From contig CM028326.1 in the NCBI GenBank assembly GCA_016647705.1, positions 19,414,401-19,478,400 on the forward strand: 64,000 nt of DNA, given 5' to 3'. Source of the stretch: Eucommia ulmoides. Taxonomy: Eukaryota > Streptophyta > Magnoliopsida > Garryales > Eucommiaceae. How positions within the stretch are numbered: position 1 is the stretch's first letter; each line of letters starts with the position of its first letter. Under the pieces are notes generated by a model. That model worked only from the letters and a program-made list of their open reading frames with translations, was not told where the DNA came from and ran no database searches. Both the position numbers and the translations under genes were made by a program. Below, one piece after another: positions 48,101 through 55,855 of the stretch.

Positions 48101-51100
48101 TCTAAGCGTTGTTCGTTCATCAGCTACAAGCAATTTTCTATGGCCTATCCCTAGTTGCGGTAAAACCCATTAGTTTTTCATTGTCTTCGCCCCAAAGGTC
48201 TTTCCTTAAGAAGAGAAGAGAGGCAGAAAAAAGTCCCTTCCAAAATTCTCCGCAAAAATAGTACACACAAAGGCCACGAGGGGAGAGAAGTCATGAGATC
48301 GATGTCCAAATGGTAGGAATGGTTGTTGGTCCCCAGGGAGGGCCAAAAAGGCCCTCTTCTTTGAAACTCTTCAAGCCCTATGTTTTGTTCGGGCCCTTAT
48401 GCTATTTATTTCCTTTCATCTTCGTAACCCTCTTATGCTCCCTACAGGAAAAGATAATCTTCTACATGCACATGGCTTCTTGTTGGTCAGACGCTATGGT
48501 GGTGGGAGGATGGAAAGTAAGAATCGACCTCCCACTTACGTCAGGTCCTCAAGTTCTAGGCTTAATGGGTAGTCCAAATAAGAAGGTGAGAGGTCCCTCG
48601 TGCAATGTCGTCTTACTAGAAAGAAAGATCTTGACGTAATCGGAGGACCGCGCTCCCTCTCTCTATACTCAAGATCGCGAGGATATACTTGGTCCCTAGG
48701 CGAGTGCCCGTTGGAGAAGATCACCCTGTCCCCAAAGTGTTGTGCTTGCTCCTCCCTTCTTGTGATCTAGAGAGAAAACCCCGTTCTACGGTATTTGCAA
48801 AAGGCAAGCGAGGAGTGCTCTAATGCATCCTTGGAACTCTCTGAGTTTTCGTTCTAGGTGTTCAATACGGGAGGCCTCCACGATGCCCGAGGTCAGCCCC
48901 AAGGACAAGGTAGATGGGCCTGTCTAGCTGGTAGGCAGTAGGTTGTCCTTAGTAGCCGATGGCCTGCCATCTAATCTAGGAAATGAAGATGTGGTTGCTA
49001 CTTCTGTAAGGGGTCATACATTCATGGACAGTTCACAATGCTTTTTTTTTTTTTTTTTTGCCCGCTTATCTAAACATACTTAGTGATCATCATGTCTTAG
49101 ATATCCAATGAGGGATGATCAAAGGGAGGCTTTTAGTAGCATTCCCACAAACAACACCCCTAGTTGGTCCGGTCAGGATTCAAGTGGATTTTTTTTTGCT
49201 GAGGTGGAGTTTGGATTCTCGGTGTTTGGTGCCCAGTGAACAGTCCACAGTCAACTGTCAACAGTTAAAGTCATTTATGTATAATCTTGCACCTGTACAA
49301 AGACCCGCTGAGCTATGCCTGACGAAGTCCCTTCAATGTTAGAGTAAAACCTCAAGGAAAAATAAAGTTCAAGTGTGTCAAGCAAAAACTTATTACATAC
49401 CTGGTGCATTTATTGTCTCACTATTTATAAGAAAGATGTTAGATTAGCCTTGCCAAGTTAGGAACCTAAATGAGGTCAATTAGAATAATCTAGTGCGTGG
49501 CCAATGAAGAGGTGCATGACAAGACTCAAGCAAATGGGCCTTGTGTTTTGGCCCACCAAGAGAAGCCCATGGGTATACCCAAAGGATCACGAGGTTACTC
49601 TAAGTCGACAGACATCCAAAAGCTCAATTGTTTGCCTGATAGTCTTGGTCAGTGGTCGTTGGGTGAAGGGGAACCAGAGCTCATAGTAGAGGATCCTTCA
49701 ACTCTGGTCATTAGGCGGTGGTCAACACAGAAAAGTTTAGCAACGCCCTAGGTCTAGTAGCTAGGCAGTGGTCACCATGAAGAAGGTCGACAATGCCCTA
49801 GCTCTGGTCGTCGGGCAGTGGTCGTCACTAAGGAAATCAGCAATGCCTTAGCTCTTGTTGTTGGGCGGTGGTCGTCACGGGACAAGTGCCCTCTAACCCC
49901 TGCTCGGTGAATAGGTCCAATCAACATGTATGGTGGACGTTGGCTAGTCAAACGGTCATCTCGAGGTCCCTTCCCTGCCACATGTGAAGCCGTAAGTGGT
50001 CCTCGTTAGGCGGTAGAAATTCCCCACTCCCGAGCAACAAGGTGCGAGGTACGGAGGATTAGTGATGGTTATGATCGATGTCCGTGCAACTGTGGTCGGT
50101 CTTGCCTCTCTAGTTGATCAGCAATGGGCGATTAAAAGGGACCGCTTTGGACATTATGCTTCCACGTTTTGCGTTATGAGTCGTCTAGGGTGCTTGGTAG
50201 AAATACCCCTCGTCAACTAAGTATCACTTCACCCCTTTGATTATATATTTTGTATAAATAGACACAAATACCCTTAACACTATTTAAAAAATATAGATAT
50301 TTTTTTCTTTTATTTTTCAAATAATTCACTAACACCGTTGGTAAAAAAAAAAAAATTACTTATCTTTAACTAGAAAAAAACTGACCACCCCACCCGGTCC
50401 ATCATTTTCTTCTTGTTGTTCTTCCTTCTTCTTTCTTGGTCATCCATTCTTCTTCTTCTTCTTTCACCACTTCTCCGGCGTAGTATCTGGCTAATCTGTA
50501 GAGATTCGGCCATGAGTCGGTGCTAGAGAAGAAGAAGAAGGAAGGAAGAGGGGGAGAAAAACGACAAAGAAGAAGAGGGAAAAATGGCATTAATTTTGGT
50601 GACTAATGTATTTACTTGTTGGAAAAGATGAGAAGTGAAAGAAAGAAAGAAAAAAAAAAAAAAAAAAAAAGGACCTAAAGAGATATTTGTATGTTTCAAA
50701 TTTTATTTATTTAATTATTTTTATATTGTTAAGAGTAAAATTATCATTACAATTAAAATTTCATTAATTATTTACCTAGAGAGAAATTAAACGGTGTTTA
50801 ACAAAAATGATAAACGATTGACTGAATTTTACGAATGACACGAAAAAAATGTGATTTTTAACAAAGATGACAATCAGAAAAAATGGTAAAACCTTTAAAA
50901 GTGAAGGAAGATTGAGTCTACTGTCGCCCATATATGGTTAAACCATTGGGAGCAAAAGAGATATAAAAAGTTGTTTGTACTTGCATTATATTTCTTGTGA
51001 TGATTAAAATTTAGTTTGACTTTTATCTAATCTTTTCCAAGAGATTTTAAGTTTAAAATCAAAACTAATGGACTACTAGAAATTGCAGCATGACCATTTC

Positions 51101-52836
51101 TGGATGGGTGTTCATGATATCAGTTGGATTCAATGCAGCTGCCAGGTGAGCCCAACCTTCCTTCTTTACCTAAACCACATGAATAGTGTTGTTTAATATG
51201 CATGCATGATTGGCAGTGTGCGAGTAAGCAATGAGCTTGGAGCTGGACATCCCAAATCAGCTGCACTTTCGGTGCTGGTAGTGAATTCGGTTTCTTTGAT
51301 CATCTCTGCTGTGGCAGCTATAATTGTTCTCATACTGCGACACCGCATCAGCTATTTGTTTACTGATGGTGAAACTGTGGCGGAAGCAGTCTCTGATCTC
51401 TGTCCACTCCTTGCTGTTACGCTTATGCTTAACGGAGTTCAACCTGTTTTGTCTGGTAATTACTTTCTTTAGCATATATTTTGTGCCTAAAAATACTAAT
51501 TTTAGTTTAATATATTAATTTTAAATATTTTATAATTAGTTTAAATACATTAATCATGAAAAAAAAAAGTGTACCAAAATAAATCATGAAAAGACATTCG
51601 GTTGAGAGCTTGTTTTGTAGTTTCTCATCAAAATTTAAATGAATGGTTGGAAATGTCTCCAACCATTCAATGGTTAAAGATGCCTCAAATGTAAAATATG
51701 TCATGATTTATTATTATATACTAGGGATTTCACATACTGAAGATATTTTATGCGAAAAAATAGTAAATAAAAATAAAAATTGATCAATTAAACTCAAGTG
51801 TGAAACTTAAATGGTAAAAAGTAGAACTAACTAGTCGCCTTGTGAAGTGAGGATGTGAAATATTTGGCAGGAATTTTTTTACAAAAAAAATCGTAAAATT
51901 ATTTTATTCATTTAATTACATCAAAATCAATCTCAACTATTAATTAAAATACATTTTCAAATACCATCATAATTTATAAGTTTCACATCACTACTTCATA
52001 GTCGGCCGAGTTAAAAAAAAAAAATTTACCCTTTAAAGTTCACACTTGTATTTAATTAATTATTTTAAATTATTTATTATCTTTTGACATTTATAAATTA
52101 AGAAATCAATATAGTATCTCGTACCTCAAGGTACGAGAAAAACCCTAGTGTGTATATATATTCCAATTCTCTTTAATTTGTTAAATCTTGAAGGCGTGGC
52201 GGTTGGGTGTGGATGGCAAACTTTTGTTGCATACGTGAACGTGTGTTGCTACTACGTGGTTGGTGTTCCCTTGGGTTCAATATTCGGGTTTTGCTTCAAA
52301 TTTGGTGCTAAGGTATGTAATTTCATTGCATCAACTTTCATGAAGTTATAGCTTTAAAAAAAAAAAAAAAAAAAACTTTCAAGAAAATGTAGTTTTCCCT
52401 AATTATGTATGAACCAACATGAATGATTGAGAGGTCTCCCAATATTTGTTTTGTTCAGGGAATTTGGTCAGGAATGATTGGAGGGACAGTCATGCAAACC
52501 ATGATTTTGCTATATGTCACATTCCGAACAGACTGGAATAAAGAGGTAACAAATCTCATTAATCCTAAAACTTGTAATTTAGTGGATATGTAAGTAGCCT
52601 TCCTTTGAGAAGGTCTAGAGTTCAACTTCCGCCCCTAACATATGTACCAAAAAATGAAAATGAATAATTTAGTATTATTACTAAAAAAAAAATAAAAAAA
52701 ATAAAAACCATTAACTTAATGGATGAAGCTAGTTGTGTACATCAACCTAATTGCTTTGTATATTAATTAGGTTGAAGAAGCTTTGAAGAGGGTGGACACA
52801 TGGGATGACAAGAAACAACCACTTTTGAAGGACTAA
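24570..52836 (+). CDS. MATE efflux transporter (DETOXIFICATION family, DTX40-like), 7 exons
   Basis: Multidrug and toxic compound extrusion carrier, a 12-helix membrane antiporter that exports or sequesters organic compounds in exchange for H+ or Na+ (family knowledge; its own substrate is unknown). Exons 24570-24914, 24992-25623, 51089-51145, 51217-51455, 52194-52312, 52459-52545 and 52771-52836 total 1545 bases, 514 residues plus stop, with GT-AG borders and phases that agree at all six junctions. Family landmarks: [20 protein letters not shown] near residue 35, [32 protein letters not shown] (residues 116-132), [48 protein letters not shown] and a final [15 protein letters not shown]. From memory this is closest to Arabidopsis DTX40. 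No premature stop is seen, so the gene looks intact even though intron 2 is 25.5 kb. AATAAA at 52913 is a likely poly(A) signal. Confidence 0.93.
24992..25623 (+). CDS. MATE exon 2
   Basis: Preceded by a 77-bp intron ending TTGAACAG. Encodes residues 116-325, helices about 3 to 8, including LCGQAYGA and the [12 protein letters not shown] segment. It ends in phase 2 (TG) at TTG|GTAAGC; an apparent stop just beyond is intronic. GC content is clearly higher than in the flanking DNA. Confidence 0.92.
26065..26985. mobile_element. non-autonomous hAT element (921 bp) in MATE intron 2
   Basis: Termini TAGGGGGTGTTCGG and, reverse-complemented, TAAGGGTGTTAAAA are imperfect inverted repeats. It is flanked by the perfect 8-bp duplication CTTTTGGG (26057-26064 and 26986-26993), diagnostic of hAT. 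Subterminal GGTTCGG / CGGTTTGG words are repeated at both ends. No transposase; a GC-rich centre (26400-26750) has GACGA/TGCGA repeats. Confidence 0.88.
27209..28090 (+). repeat. 5' LTR of the LARD-like element, first part
   Basis: Begins TGTTGGTGTC. Aligns by eye with 49131 to about 50010 (for example GCTGAGGTGGAGTT, GGTGCCCAGTGAAC, GTCATTTATGT, GGCCTTGTGTTTTGGCCCAC). It is interrupted at 28090 by the Athila-like element and resumes at 39272. Confidence 0.85.
28091..29465 (-). repeat. 3' LTR of the Athila-like element
   Basis: Minus-strand start TGATAAATTTATTTTTTCTC, end ...TTTCACAACA. TATA-like ATATAAAAGG near 29080. A cluster of GCGCTGCAGC-type words lies just upstream of it (29130-29315). 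Visible substitutions and small indels relative to 37857-39271 indicate an old insertion. Confidence 0.9.
29466..31461 (-). other. long 3' non-coding module of the Athila-like element with two purine tracts
   Basis: The polypurine tract TAAGTTTGGGGGTATT (minus, 29466-29481) adjoins the 3' LTR. A second, similar AAGTTTGGGGTTG lies about 665 bp upstream (30131-30143). Non-coding blocks here also occur in order at 44816-46140 and 63350-64000: GGATTG.ATTATCCACCAAT, TCCACTAATGTAGGCT, TCGCCTCGA.TTTCCCTCAA, and GCTCGTGCAA with GAGCACACAGAA. Small open frames here are not supported. Confidence 0.7.
31462..31980 (-). pseudogene. post-integrase domain (Athila ORF-1 / putative plant transposon protein)
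   Basis: The minus-strand frame of 163 codons (31953-31462) resembles the plant transposon domain found downstream of integrase in Athila elements. It has [43 protein letters not shown], an acidic linker, then [20 protein letters not shown]. Its position between integrase and the 3' LTR is where Athila carries its env-like frame, but no signal peptide or membrane segment is seen here, so an envelope role is not supported. It starts in a broken frame near 31980. Confidence 0.65.
31981..32899 (-). other. region between integrase and post-integrase domain
   Basis: Mostly non-coding. Holds a GCGCTGCAGCGC-type repeat patch (32215-32410) like that in the LTRs. The conserved block around 32595-32630 (minus strand TTAAATCAAGCGTTTCTTGG) is also present at 5345 and 46380-46410. 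The C-terminal end of integrase decays into its right edge. Confidence 0.55.
32900..33830 (-). pseudogene. Athila-like integrase
   Basis: Minus strand, frames 33538-33176 and 33154-32900. Core: [20 protein letters not shown] with an Asn where the first catalytic Asp is expected, then [15 protein letters not shown] (second Asp), [20 protein letters not shown] (the Glu region) and the C-terminal [20 protein letters not shown] segment. The zinc-binding N-terminus lies in a broken frame at 33830-33545. A stop near 33540 and a frame change near 33165 disable it. Confidence 0.85.
33960..35432 (-). pseudogene. Athila-like reverse transcriptase and RNase H
   Basis: Minus strand. RT 35432-34690: [72 protein letters not shown]. 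In a continuing but stop-broken frame (about 34790-34830) the polymerase motif [10 protein letters not shown] has the paired Asp. Connection and RNase H 34685-33960: [56 protein letters not shown] stop at 34857, another near 34700 and one near 34235 interrupt it. Confidence 0.9.
35445..36476 (-). pseudogene. Athila-like aspartic protease region
   Basis: Uninterrupted frame of 343 codons on the minus strand. Catalytic region [20 protein letters not shown] (usual CDLGASIN; here the Gly is Asp), then [34 protein letters not shown]. Upstream [18 protein letters not shown] is the conserved linker between gag and protease in this lineage. It ends just before the RT frame. Confidence 0.85.
36477..37620 (-). 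pseudogene. Athila-like gag
   Basis: ATG at 37620-37618 ([13 protein letters not shown] then a stop). The body at 37536-37294 ([34 protein letters not shown]) and 37200-36814 ([56 protein letters not shown]) is the capsid core. At least three stops. The C-terminal end toward protease is degraded. Confidence 0.85.
37831..37850 (-). other. primer-binding site of the Athila-like element, tRNA-Asp type
   Basis: Minus strand TAGCGTCGTTATCAGGGATT, a mutated form of TGGCGCCGTTGCCGGGGATT, six bases after the 5' LTR end. Several differences are C-to-T or G-to-A. Confidence 0.85.
37857..39271 (-). repeat. 5' LTR of the Athila-like element
   Basis: Pairs with 28091-29465. Start TGATAAATTGATTTTTTCTC, end TTTCACAACA. 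GCGCTGCAGC-like words at 38900-39090, TATA-like element near 38850. The primer site follows directly. Confidence 0.9.
39272..39442 (+). repeat. 5' LTR of the LARD-like element, second part
   Basis: Continues the interrupted LTR. Matches the end of the right LTR (GGACCACTTTGGACA, CATGCGTT, GAGT.GT, TACTCCTCATCA against 50130-50215). Confidence 0.8.
39463..39745 (+). repeat. two tandem units of about 140 bp in the LARD-like element
   Basis: The two copies share CGAGT(C/T)C.A.GT.CTTGG, TTAGAGT(C/T)C, AGGCCCAAC- or GGGCCCATC-CTAGG, GAATGTGAA and CAGAAAACC-type blocks in order. Non-coding. Confidence 0.65.
39792..41886. mobile_element. unclassified 2.1-kb insertion with 10-bp flanking duplication
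   Basis: Flanked by AGGACAAGAG (39782-39791 and 41887-41896), though similarity extends somewhat further to the left of both copies. Begins with CCCAAGAGCGGGGTGAATTGGG-type sequence split over 39810-39832, a style widespread in plant genomes. AT-rich, no coding frame, no clear inverted termini. The class is undetermined. Confidence 0.5.
41195..41465. repeat. degenerate tandem repeat, GTCGACCTACCTGTCAACTTA type
   Basis: Four to five units of about 60-65 bp, each with a (G/A)GTCGACC core, a second GTCGACTTA-like word and a TATAGAGA or TAGATGC spacer. Lies within the 2.1-kb insertion. Confidence 0.65.
42985..43235 (+). repeat. tandem array of about 80-bp units, left part
   Basis: Three units with CTACTCATCTCCATCC.TGACGAGATAAAGG-type sequence, followed by GCTTGGCTCCGCCT and a GTTGGTCGG.. 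linker. The array is cut at 43235 by the Athila derivative and continues at 47479. Confidence 0.8.
43236..44815 (-). repeat. 3' LTR of the Athila derivative (1580 bp)
   Basis: Minus strand starts TGTTATGTGTAAATTAC and ends TATATGCTACCA. GCCTAGGCGGTGG palindromic words (44422-44606) lie just upstream of TATAAATA (about 44383). A segment of about 175 bp is duplicated inside the LTR (43560-43735 and 43755-43925: GTAAACTC, CGAGTGTAAGAC, ATACATGACTT, AACGTCTTAAC, TAGGTCAC.TGAGTCTT). Confidence 0.85.
44816..46480 (-). other. 3' non-coding module of the Athila derivative
   Basis: Polypurine tract GTTTGGGGGTATTTG at the LTR edge and a second AAGTTTGGGGGGG-type tract at 45511-45523, about 695 bp upstream. 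(GT)n at 45072-45101. The blocks shared with 29466-31461 and 63350-64000 occur in the same order. The conserved CCAAGCGCTTCTTGAGAGG block is at 46380-46410. Confidence 0.7.
46561..47290 (-). pseudogene. Athila-like gag fragment
   Basis: Minus strand. Around 47285-47105 the frame reads [20 protein letters not shown] and [15 protein letters not shown], clearly the gag capsid segment seen in full elements as [11 protein letters not shown]...[15 protein letters not shown]. After a stop and frame change, 165 open codons (47058-46561) follow the [17 protein letters not shown] segment into acidic and serine-rich sequence. The rest of gag-pol is missing. A deletion joins gag directly to the right LTR near 47280, so the leader and primer site are lost too. 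Confidence 0.7.
47282..47478 (-). repeat. 5' LTR of the Athila derivative, internally deleted
   Basis: About 200 bp remain: 47335-47478 matches the first 140 bp of the LTR at 44815, while 47282-47334 matches an inner LTR part (AACGTCTTAACGATGCTAGG). About 1.3 kb including the palindromic cluster, TATA box and LTR end is deleted, so this copy has no promoter of its own. Confidence 0.75.
47479..48135 (+). repeat. tandem array of about 80-bp units, right part
   Basis: Eight to nine units at 76-83 bp spacing. Each has CTACTCGTCTCCGTCCATGG, a GGGACGGAGGGCTACTCGGCT-like half split over two lines, CCACCTCTGAGCGGTG and GTTGGTCGGTTGGA variants. The second half of a unit partly repeats the first (GGCTACTCG), giving a two-part structure. 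Non-coding in all frames. Confidence 0.85.
48136..49130 (+). other. internal DNA of the LARD-like element before the 3' LTR
   Basis: No recognised protein. A 109-codon frame (48310-48639) is present but shows no family signature. A T-run (about 49042-49059) and the purine-rich AAAGGGAGGC (49121-49130) lie just before the LTR; the latter is a probable polypurine tract. Confidence 0.5.
49131..50215 (+). repeat. 3' LTR of the LARD-like element
   Basis: Pairs with 27209-28090 plus 39272-39442. The start has lost TG (TTTTAGTAGC), the end is CTCGTCA followed by the ACTAA duplication. The triplicated TCATTAGGCGGTGGTC...GCCCTAGCTCTGGTCG motif (about 49700-49890) is also present in the left copy at 27760-27950. 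Confidence 0.83.
50221..51088 (+). other. original 3' part of MATE intron 2
   Basis: AT-rich, with a CTTCTTCTT-rich patch (50405-50470) and poly-A (50651-50670). No gene. Ends in the acceptor AATTGCAG. Confidence 0.7.
51089..51145 (+). CDS. MATE exon 3 (57 bp)
   Basis: Completes the Cys split by intron 2, then encodes [18 protein letters not shown] and the first two bases of a Ser codon. Too short to be found as a frame, but both splice sites (TTGCAG/ and GCCAG/GTGAGC) and the family sequence support it. Confidence 0.92.
51217..51455 (+). CDS. MATE exon 4
   Basis: Encodes [20 protein letters not shown] through the helices up to [14 protein letters not shown]. The [10 protein letters not shown] signature is a plant MATE hallmark. 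Ends in phase 1 at TCTG/GTAATT. Confidence 0.93.
52194..52312 (+). CDS. MATE exon 5
   Basis: Encodes [20 protein letters not shown] to FKFGAK, the last-but-one helix pair. Acceptor TTGAAG, donor AAG/GTATGT. Confidence 0.92.
52459..52545 (+). CDS. MATE exon 6 (87 bp)
   Basis: Encodes [20 protein letters not shown] and TFRTDWNKE, the final helix and start of the cytosolic tail. Acceptor TTTTGTTCAG, donor GAG/GTAACA. Confidence 0.92.
52771..52836 (+). CDS. MATE exon 7 (66 bp)
   Basis: 21 codons and TAA. Encodes the charged C-terminal tail [20 protein letters not shown] plus D. The PLLK ending is typical of DTX proteins. Confidence 0.9.
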   Translation, partial: VEEALKRVDTWDDKKQPLLKD

Positions 52837-52906
52837 ACAAACCTCCTGTGTCTTAGCCCCAATTGGCAGACAAGAACTCATTGGGGAGGCATTTTTTTTT
52901 TTTCCA

Positions 52907-52922
52907 TCAATTAATAAATTGA
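52907..52922 (+). terminator. likely poly(A) signal of the MATE gene
   Basis: AATAAA at 52913-52918, 77 bases after the stop codon, following a T-rich element. Confidence 0.5.
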
Positions 52923-53474
52923 ATCTTCCATTTTGGAACCATGCTCCTAGAAGTTAAGGAGTTTTTTTTTTTTTTTTTCTCCAAATTAAGTCTATAAATA
53001 AAATTTCACTCAAAAAATCTATCTCTAAATTTATTTAAATACTTTTAGGGTTGTGATTTGCAGTACTAGAGTGAGCCTTGCCATGATAATAAAAGTTATA
53101 AATTCGAAGTAACATAATTAAATTTCTGAAACAATTCTTCTACTTGTAAGGGTAAGAGTGTGTAAATCTATTGTTCATTTGGATGCAAGGGACGGAAAGG
53201 GCGGGGTAGAGGAGGAGGATTGTCTTTCCTTTATTGTGTTTGGACAGGGGGAGAAATTCACTTTTCATATTTTTTTGTTAGAAGACAAATAATATGATAT
53301 GATTTTGTTGGCTCTTCTATACATATGTGTATATATATGAAAACCTGTTTTTTCCTATATTATTAGTATCTTGAATCACAATAAACAAATGGAAGTTTTT
53401 TATAAAAAAAAAATATCACAAACATTAACTATATTAACATTTAAATACATTTTTTCTCATAAAAAATTCACAAC

Positions 53475-54338
53475 AAAACTACGGGCACATATCCAATGCC
53501 TTATGGTCCATTTTCCTTAACAATATATTAGTCATTCCCTCAAGGGGGTGAAATATAAACTGAAATTCTTCTTCAATTTTAGCTCCGATGTTGGCCATGT
53601 AGTTTGCACATTGATTCTTCTTTCTCGATGTTATTTAGATCACGTAGTTGTTTGCCATATGATAATTCATTTTGCAGTCATCGATTCAAGGCTTAAATCT
53701 ATGGTTCCTATGGCAATCTTCAATCAACAATTTTGCAACTTCCTCCGCCTCAATCTCCACTAACTCTCGGATATTTTCCATTTCCCATAATTATAATACC
53801 TTTATGAACTCTCATTATTTCTGCTTCAAGGCTATTATAGTTTTCAAGGTGCCCATGGAAGCTGACTTGCCAAATTTCATGTTTATCTCTTAGCAATCCC
53901 TGAACCCTCCCTTTCTAGGGTTTCCTTAGGCGCAACCATCTGTGTTGAGTTTGAAAGATCCTGCATCGAGCGATTTTCAATTCGAAACATAGGAATCATT
54001 TGAACTTTGGGAAAAAAATTGGACATAATGCGTCAGTTAAATAATTTTTAAGTCTAATTATCTTTTGCATGACACTGACGATATCTTTGGAAATTCCTTT
54101 AATAACTTCACTGTTTCTTTCCTTCCACATTTCCCAAATAATAGCAGCAAAAAAGATAAAAAGATGATGAGTGAGAAGACTTCCCTTTCAAATTGTTTTT
54201 TATCTAGTCCAACAATTCGGTTGGAATTGATTTGAACTATAGAAAGCAATCCAAATCGTTTTTGCTTTGTGGCATGTCCTCAGGAATGATCAATAGTTTC
54301 GTTGGCATCCTTACATCTTTGACAAATAGCAGTTACAT
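53475..54338 (-). pseudogene. LINE (non-LTR) fragment: zinc-binding RT region and RNase H
   Basis: Minus strand, broken by many stops. At 54338-54280 the zf-RVT motif TAICQRCKDANETIDHS; at about 53960-53930 the RNase H start AGSFKLNTDGCA with GNPRKGGF; then SASMGTLKTIIALKQKWEF-like, VEIEAEEVAKLLIEDCHRNH and KKNQCANYMANIGAKIEEEF, standard for LINE-encoded plant RNase H. It is cut at 54338 by the chromovirus-like insertion and seems to continue at 57743. Confidence 0.78.
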
Positions 54339-54652
54339 TGTCACACCCCACCCCAGCACCCGGCACCCGGCACCCGAGGCCGGGCGTAACGTCAACCTGA
54401 CGCCCTCCGACCCAACTACCAACTAGCAATATCACAACTTCGTCGTACTCACTAATTGCCAACAAGATCAATAACAATGCACGATATCAATGCACTATCT
54501 AATGTAATGAAATAACTACCACTCGCGTGCCGAACTCACCTATCGACACCCTATCTCATTGTCTACCACTGGCTCAACACCACCTATCGACACCTTATCT
54601 CATGATCCACCACTGGCTCGACGACTGACATGTCTACAGAACCTATAACTTA

Positions 54653-54669
54653 GGCTCTGATATCACAAA
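54653..54669 (-). other. primer-binding site, tRNA-iMet type
   Basis: Minus strand TTTGTGATATCAGAGCC against canonical TTTGGTATCAGAGCC. It follows the LTR end directly and shows that this locus is not a simple solo LTR. Confidence 0.78.
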
Positions 54670-55404
54670 TATCACATCCCACCCCGGCACCTGGCACCCG
54701 AGGTCGGGCGTGACGTCACCTGACCCATCATCGCATATCTATCCATACGTCTATACATACCTACTCGCGTTACTGTATGATTTTCTTCTTTCTTTCCAAA
54801 ACTATATATATAATTAATCGTTCCGAAATTTTTGGGAATTTACTGGTCCCACATATTCACAATCGAAAACAAGAAAATACTTGAACCTTCCATGGTTCAC
54901 ATCCGACCGGCTCACCTCCTGAACGACACTAAATCCAGACTCTACCTAATGCCAATAGTGGACCAACTCCTAACTGCAGTACCGACACACCAAAATTTCT
55001 TATCGGTGTACTGTCTTCATAATAAATTTTTTACATGGATCAAGTATAAATAATAAACATCATGCTTCGAAATATAAAATAACGAAATCACATGCCCTGT
55101 TCCATTTCCACCAATGAAATGAAATGATATACTAATAATATATACCGCACTCCACATACGGAAACGACTCCCATCTGTCGACATTGTAAAGAAATAATGT
55201 ATATAAAAATACCAAATAAAAATATAATATACCCACATACCATACGAAATTCCAGTTTCACCTGTCACAATTGATATAAACCAATACCTATGTATATATC
55301 CAATATCCAATCCGAACAATTAAAAATCAACCACCCGATTATTTTAGATCAAACAATCCAAATATTTTAAACCGACCCGTCCAAATATTTTAGACCCACT
55401 AGTC

Positions 55405-55407
<3 letters not shown>

Positions 55408-55457
<50 letters not shown>
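55408..55457. repeat. (AT)25 microsatellite
   Basis: Uninterrupted TA repeat within the LTR; overlapping frames are artefacts. Confidence 0.95.
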
Positions 55458-55459
<2 letters not shown>

Positions 55460-55587
55460 AACCAGTTTCTCGTATACGACAAAACACCACAACACCCTCC
55501 GACTAGCCACAGGATCGTTTAACCTTACAATCAAGAGTTGCAACGGTACCGTACTACACATAGGATTTGCCTTCCTAATGGGTCACA

Positions 55588-55855
55588 ACACTCTGTCGGA
55601 CTATGCCAAGCAGATAATCACCATTATGTCGGACTATGCCAAGTAGATAATCGTCACTCTACCAGACTATGCCAAGCAGATAATTGTCACTCTGATGGAC
55701 TATGCCAAGCAGATAATCGTCACTCTACTGGACTATACAAGCAGATAATCACCACTCTGCCGGACTATGCCAAGCAGATAATCACCACTCTACCAGACTA
55801 TGCCAAGTGGATAATCGTCACTCTGCTGGACTATGCCAAGCAAATAATCACTATG
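55588..55855 (-). repeat. eight tandem 33-bp units inside the LTR
   Basis: Plus-strand unit CGGACTATGCCAAGCAGATA followed by ATC(G/A)(T/C)CACTCTGC. Eight copies are countable from ACTATGCC words. The homologous LTR at 18485 has only four shorter copies, so the array has grown here. Confidence 0.85.

Larger units (their letters stand above)
27209..50215 (+). mobile_element. non-autonomous LTR retrotransposon (LARD-like) hosting nested insertions
   Basis: LTR copies at both ends and a perfect 5-bp target duplication ACTAA (27204-27208 and 50216-50220) define the element. Its own sequence is about 5.4 kb: LTRs of about 1.05-1.08 kb and about 3.3 kb of internal DNA without gag or pol. The rest is three later insertions (28091-39271, about 39792-41886, 43236-47478). 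The internal DNA holds a tandem array of about 80-bp units. Orientation is plus, from TG start, PPT-like AAAGGGAGGC before the right LTR and CA end. No primer site could be recognised after the left LTR. Confidence 0.85.
25624..51088 (+). other. giant intron 2 of the MATE gene (25465 bp)
   Basis: Donor GTAAGC, acceptor AATTGCAG. Removing the 27209-50215 insertion and one target duplication leaves about 2.45 kb, and also removing the hAT element about 1.5 kb. All known nested elements lie more than 430 bp from the donor and more than 860 bp from the acceptor, so both splice sites are untouched. Confidence 0.9.

Noticed and set aside
48310-48639. 109-codon frame in the LARD-like element
   Set aside because: No recognisable motif, lies between array and polypurine tract in non-coding DNA; kept only as a remark.
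55588-55855. Possible CRISPR-like array of 33-bp units
   Set aside because: Units are directly adjacent without unique spacers, in a plant LTR.
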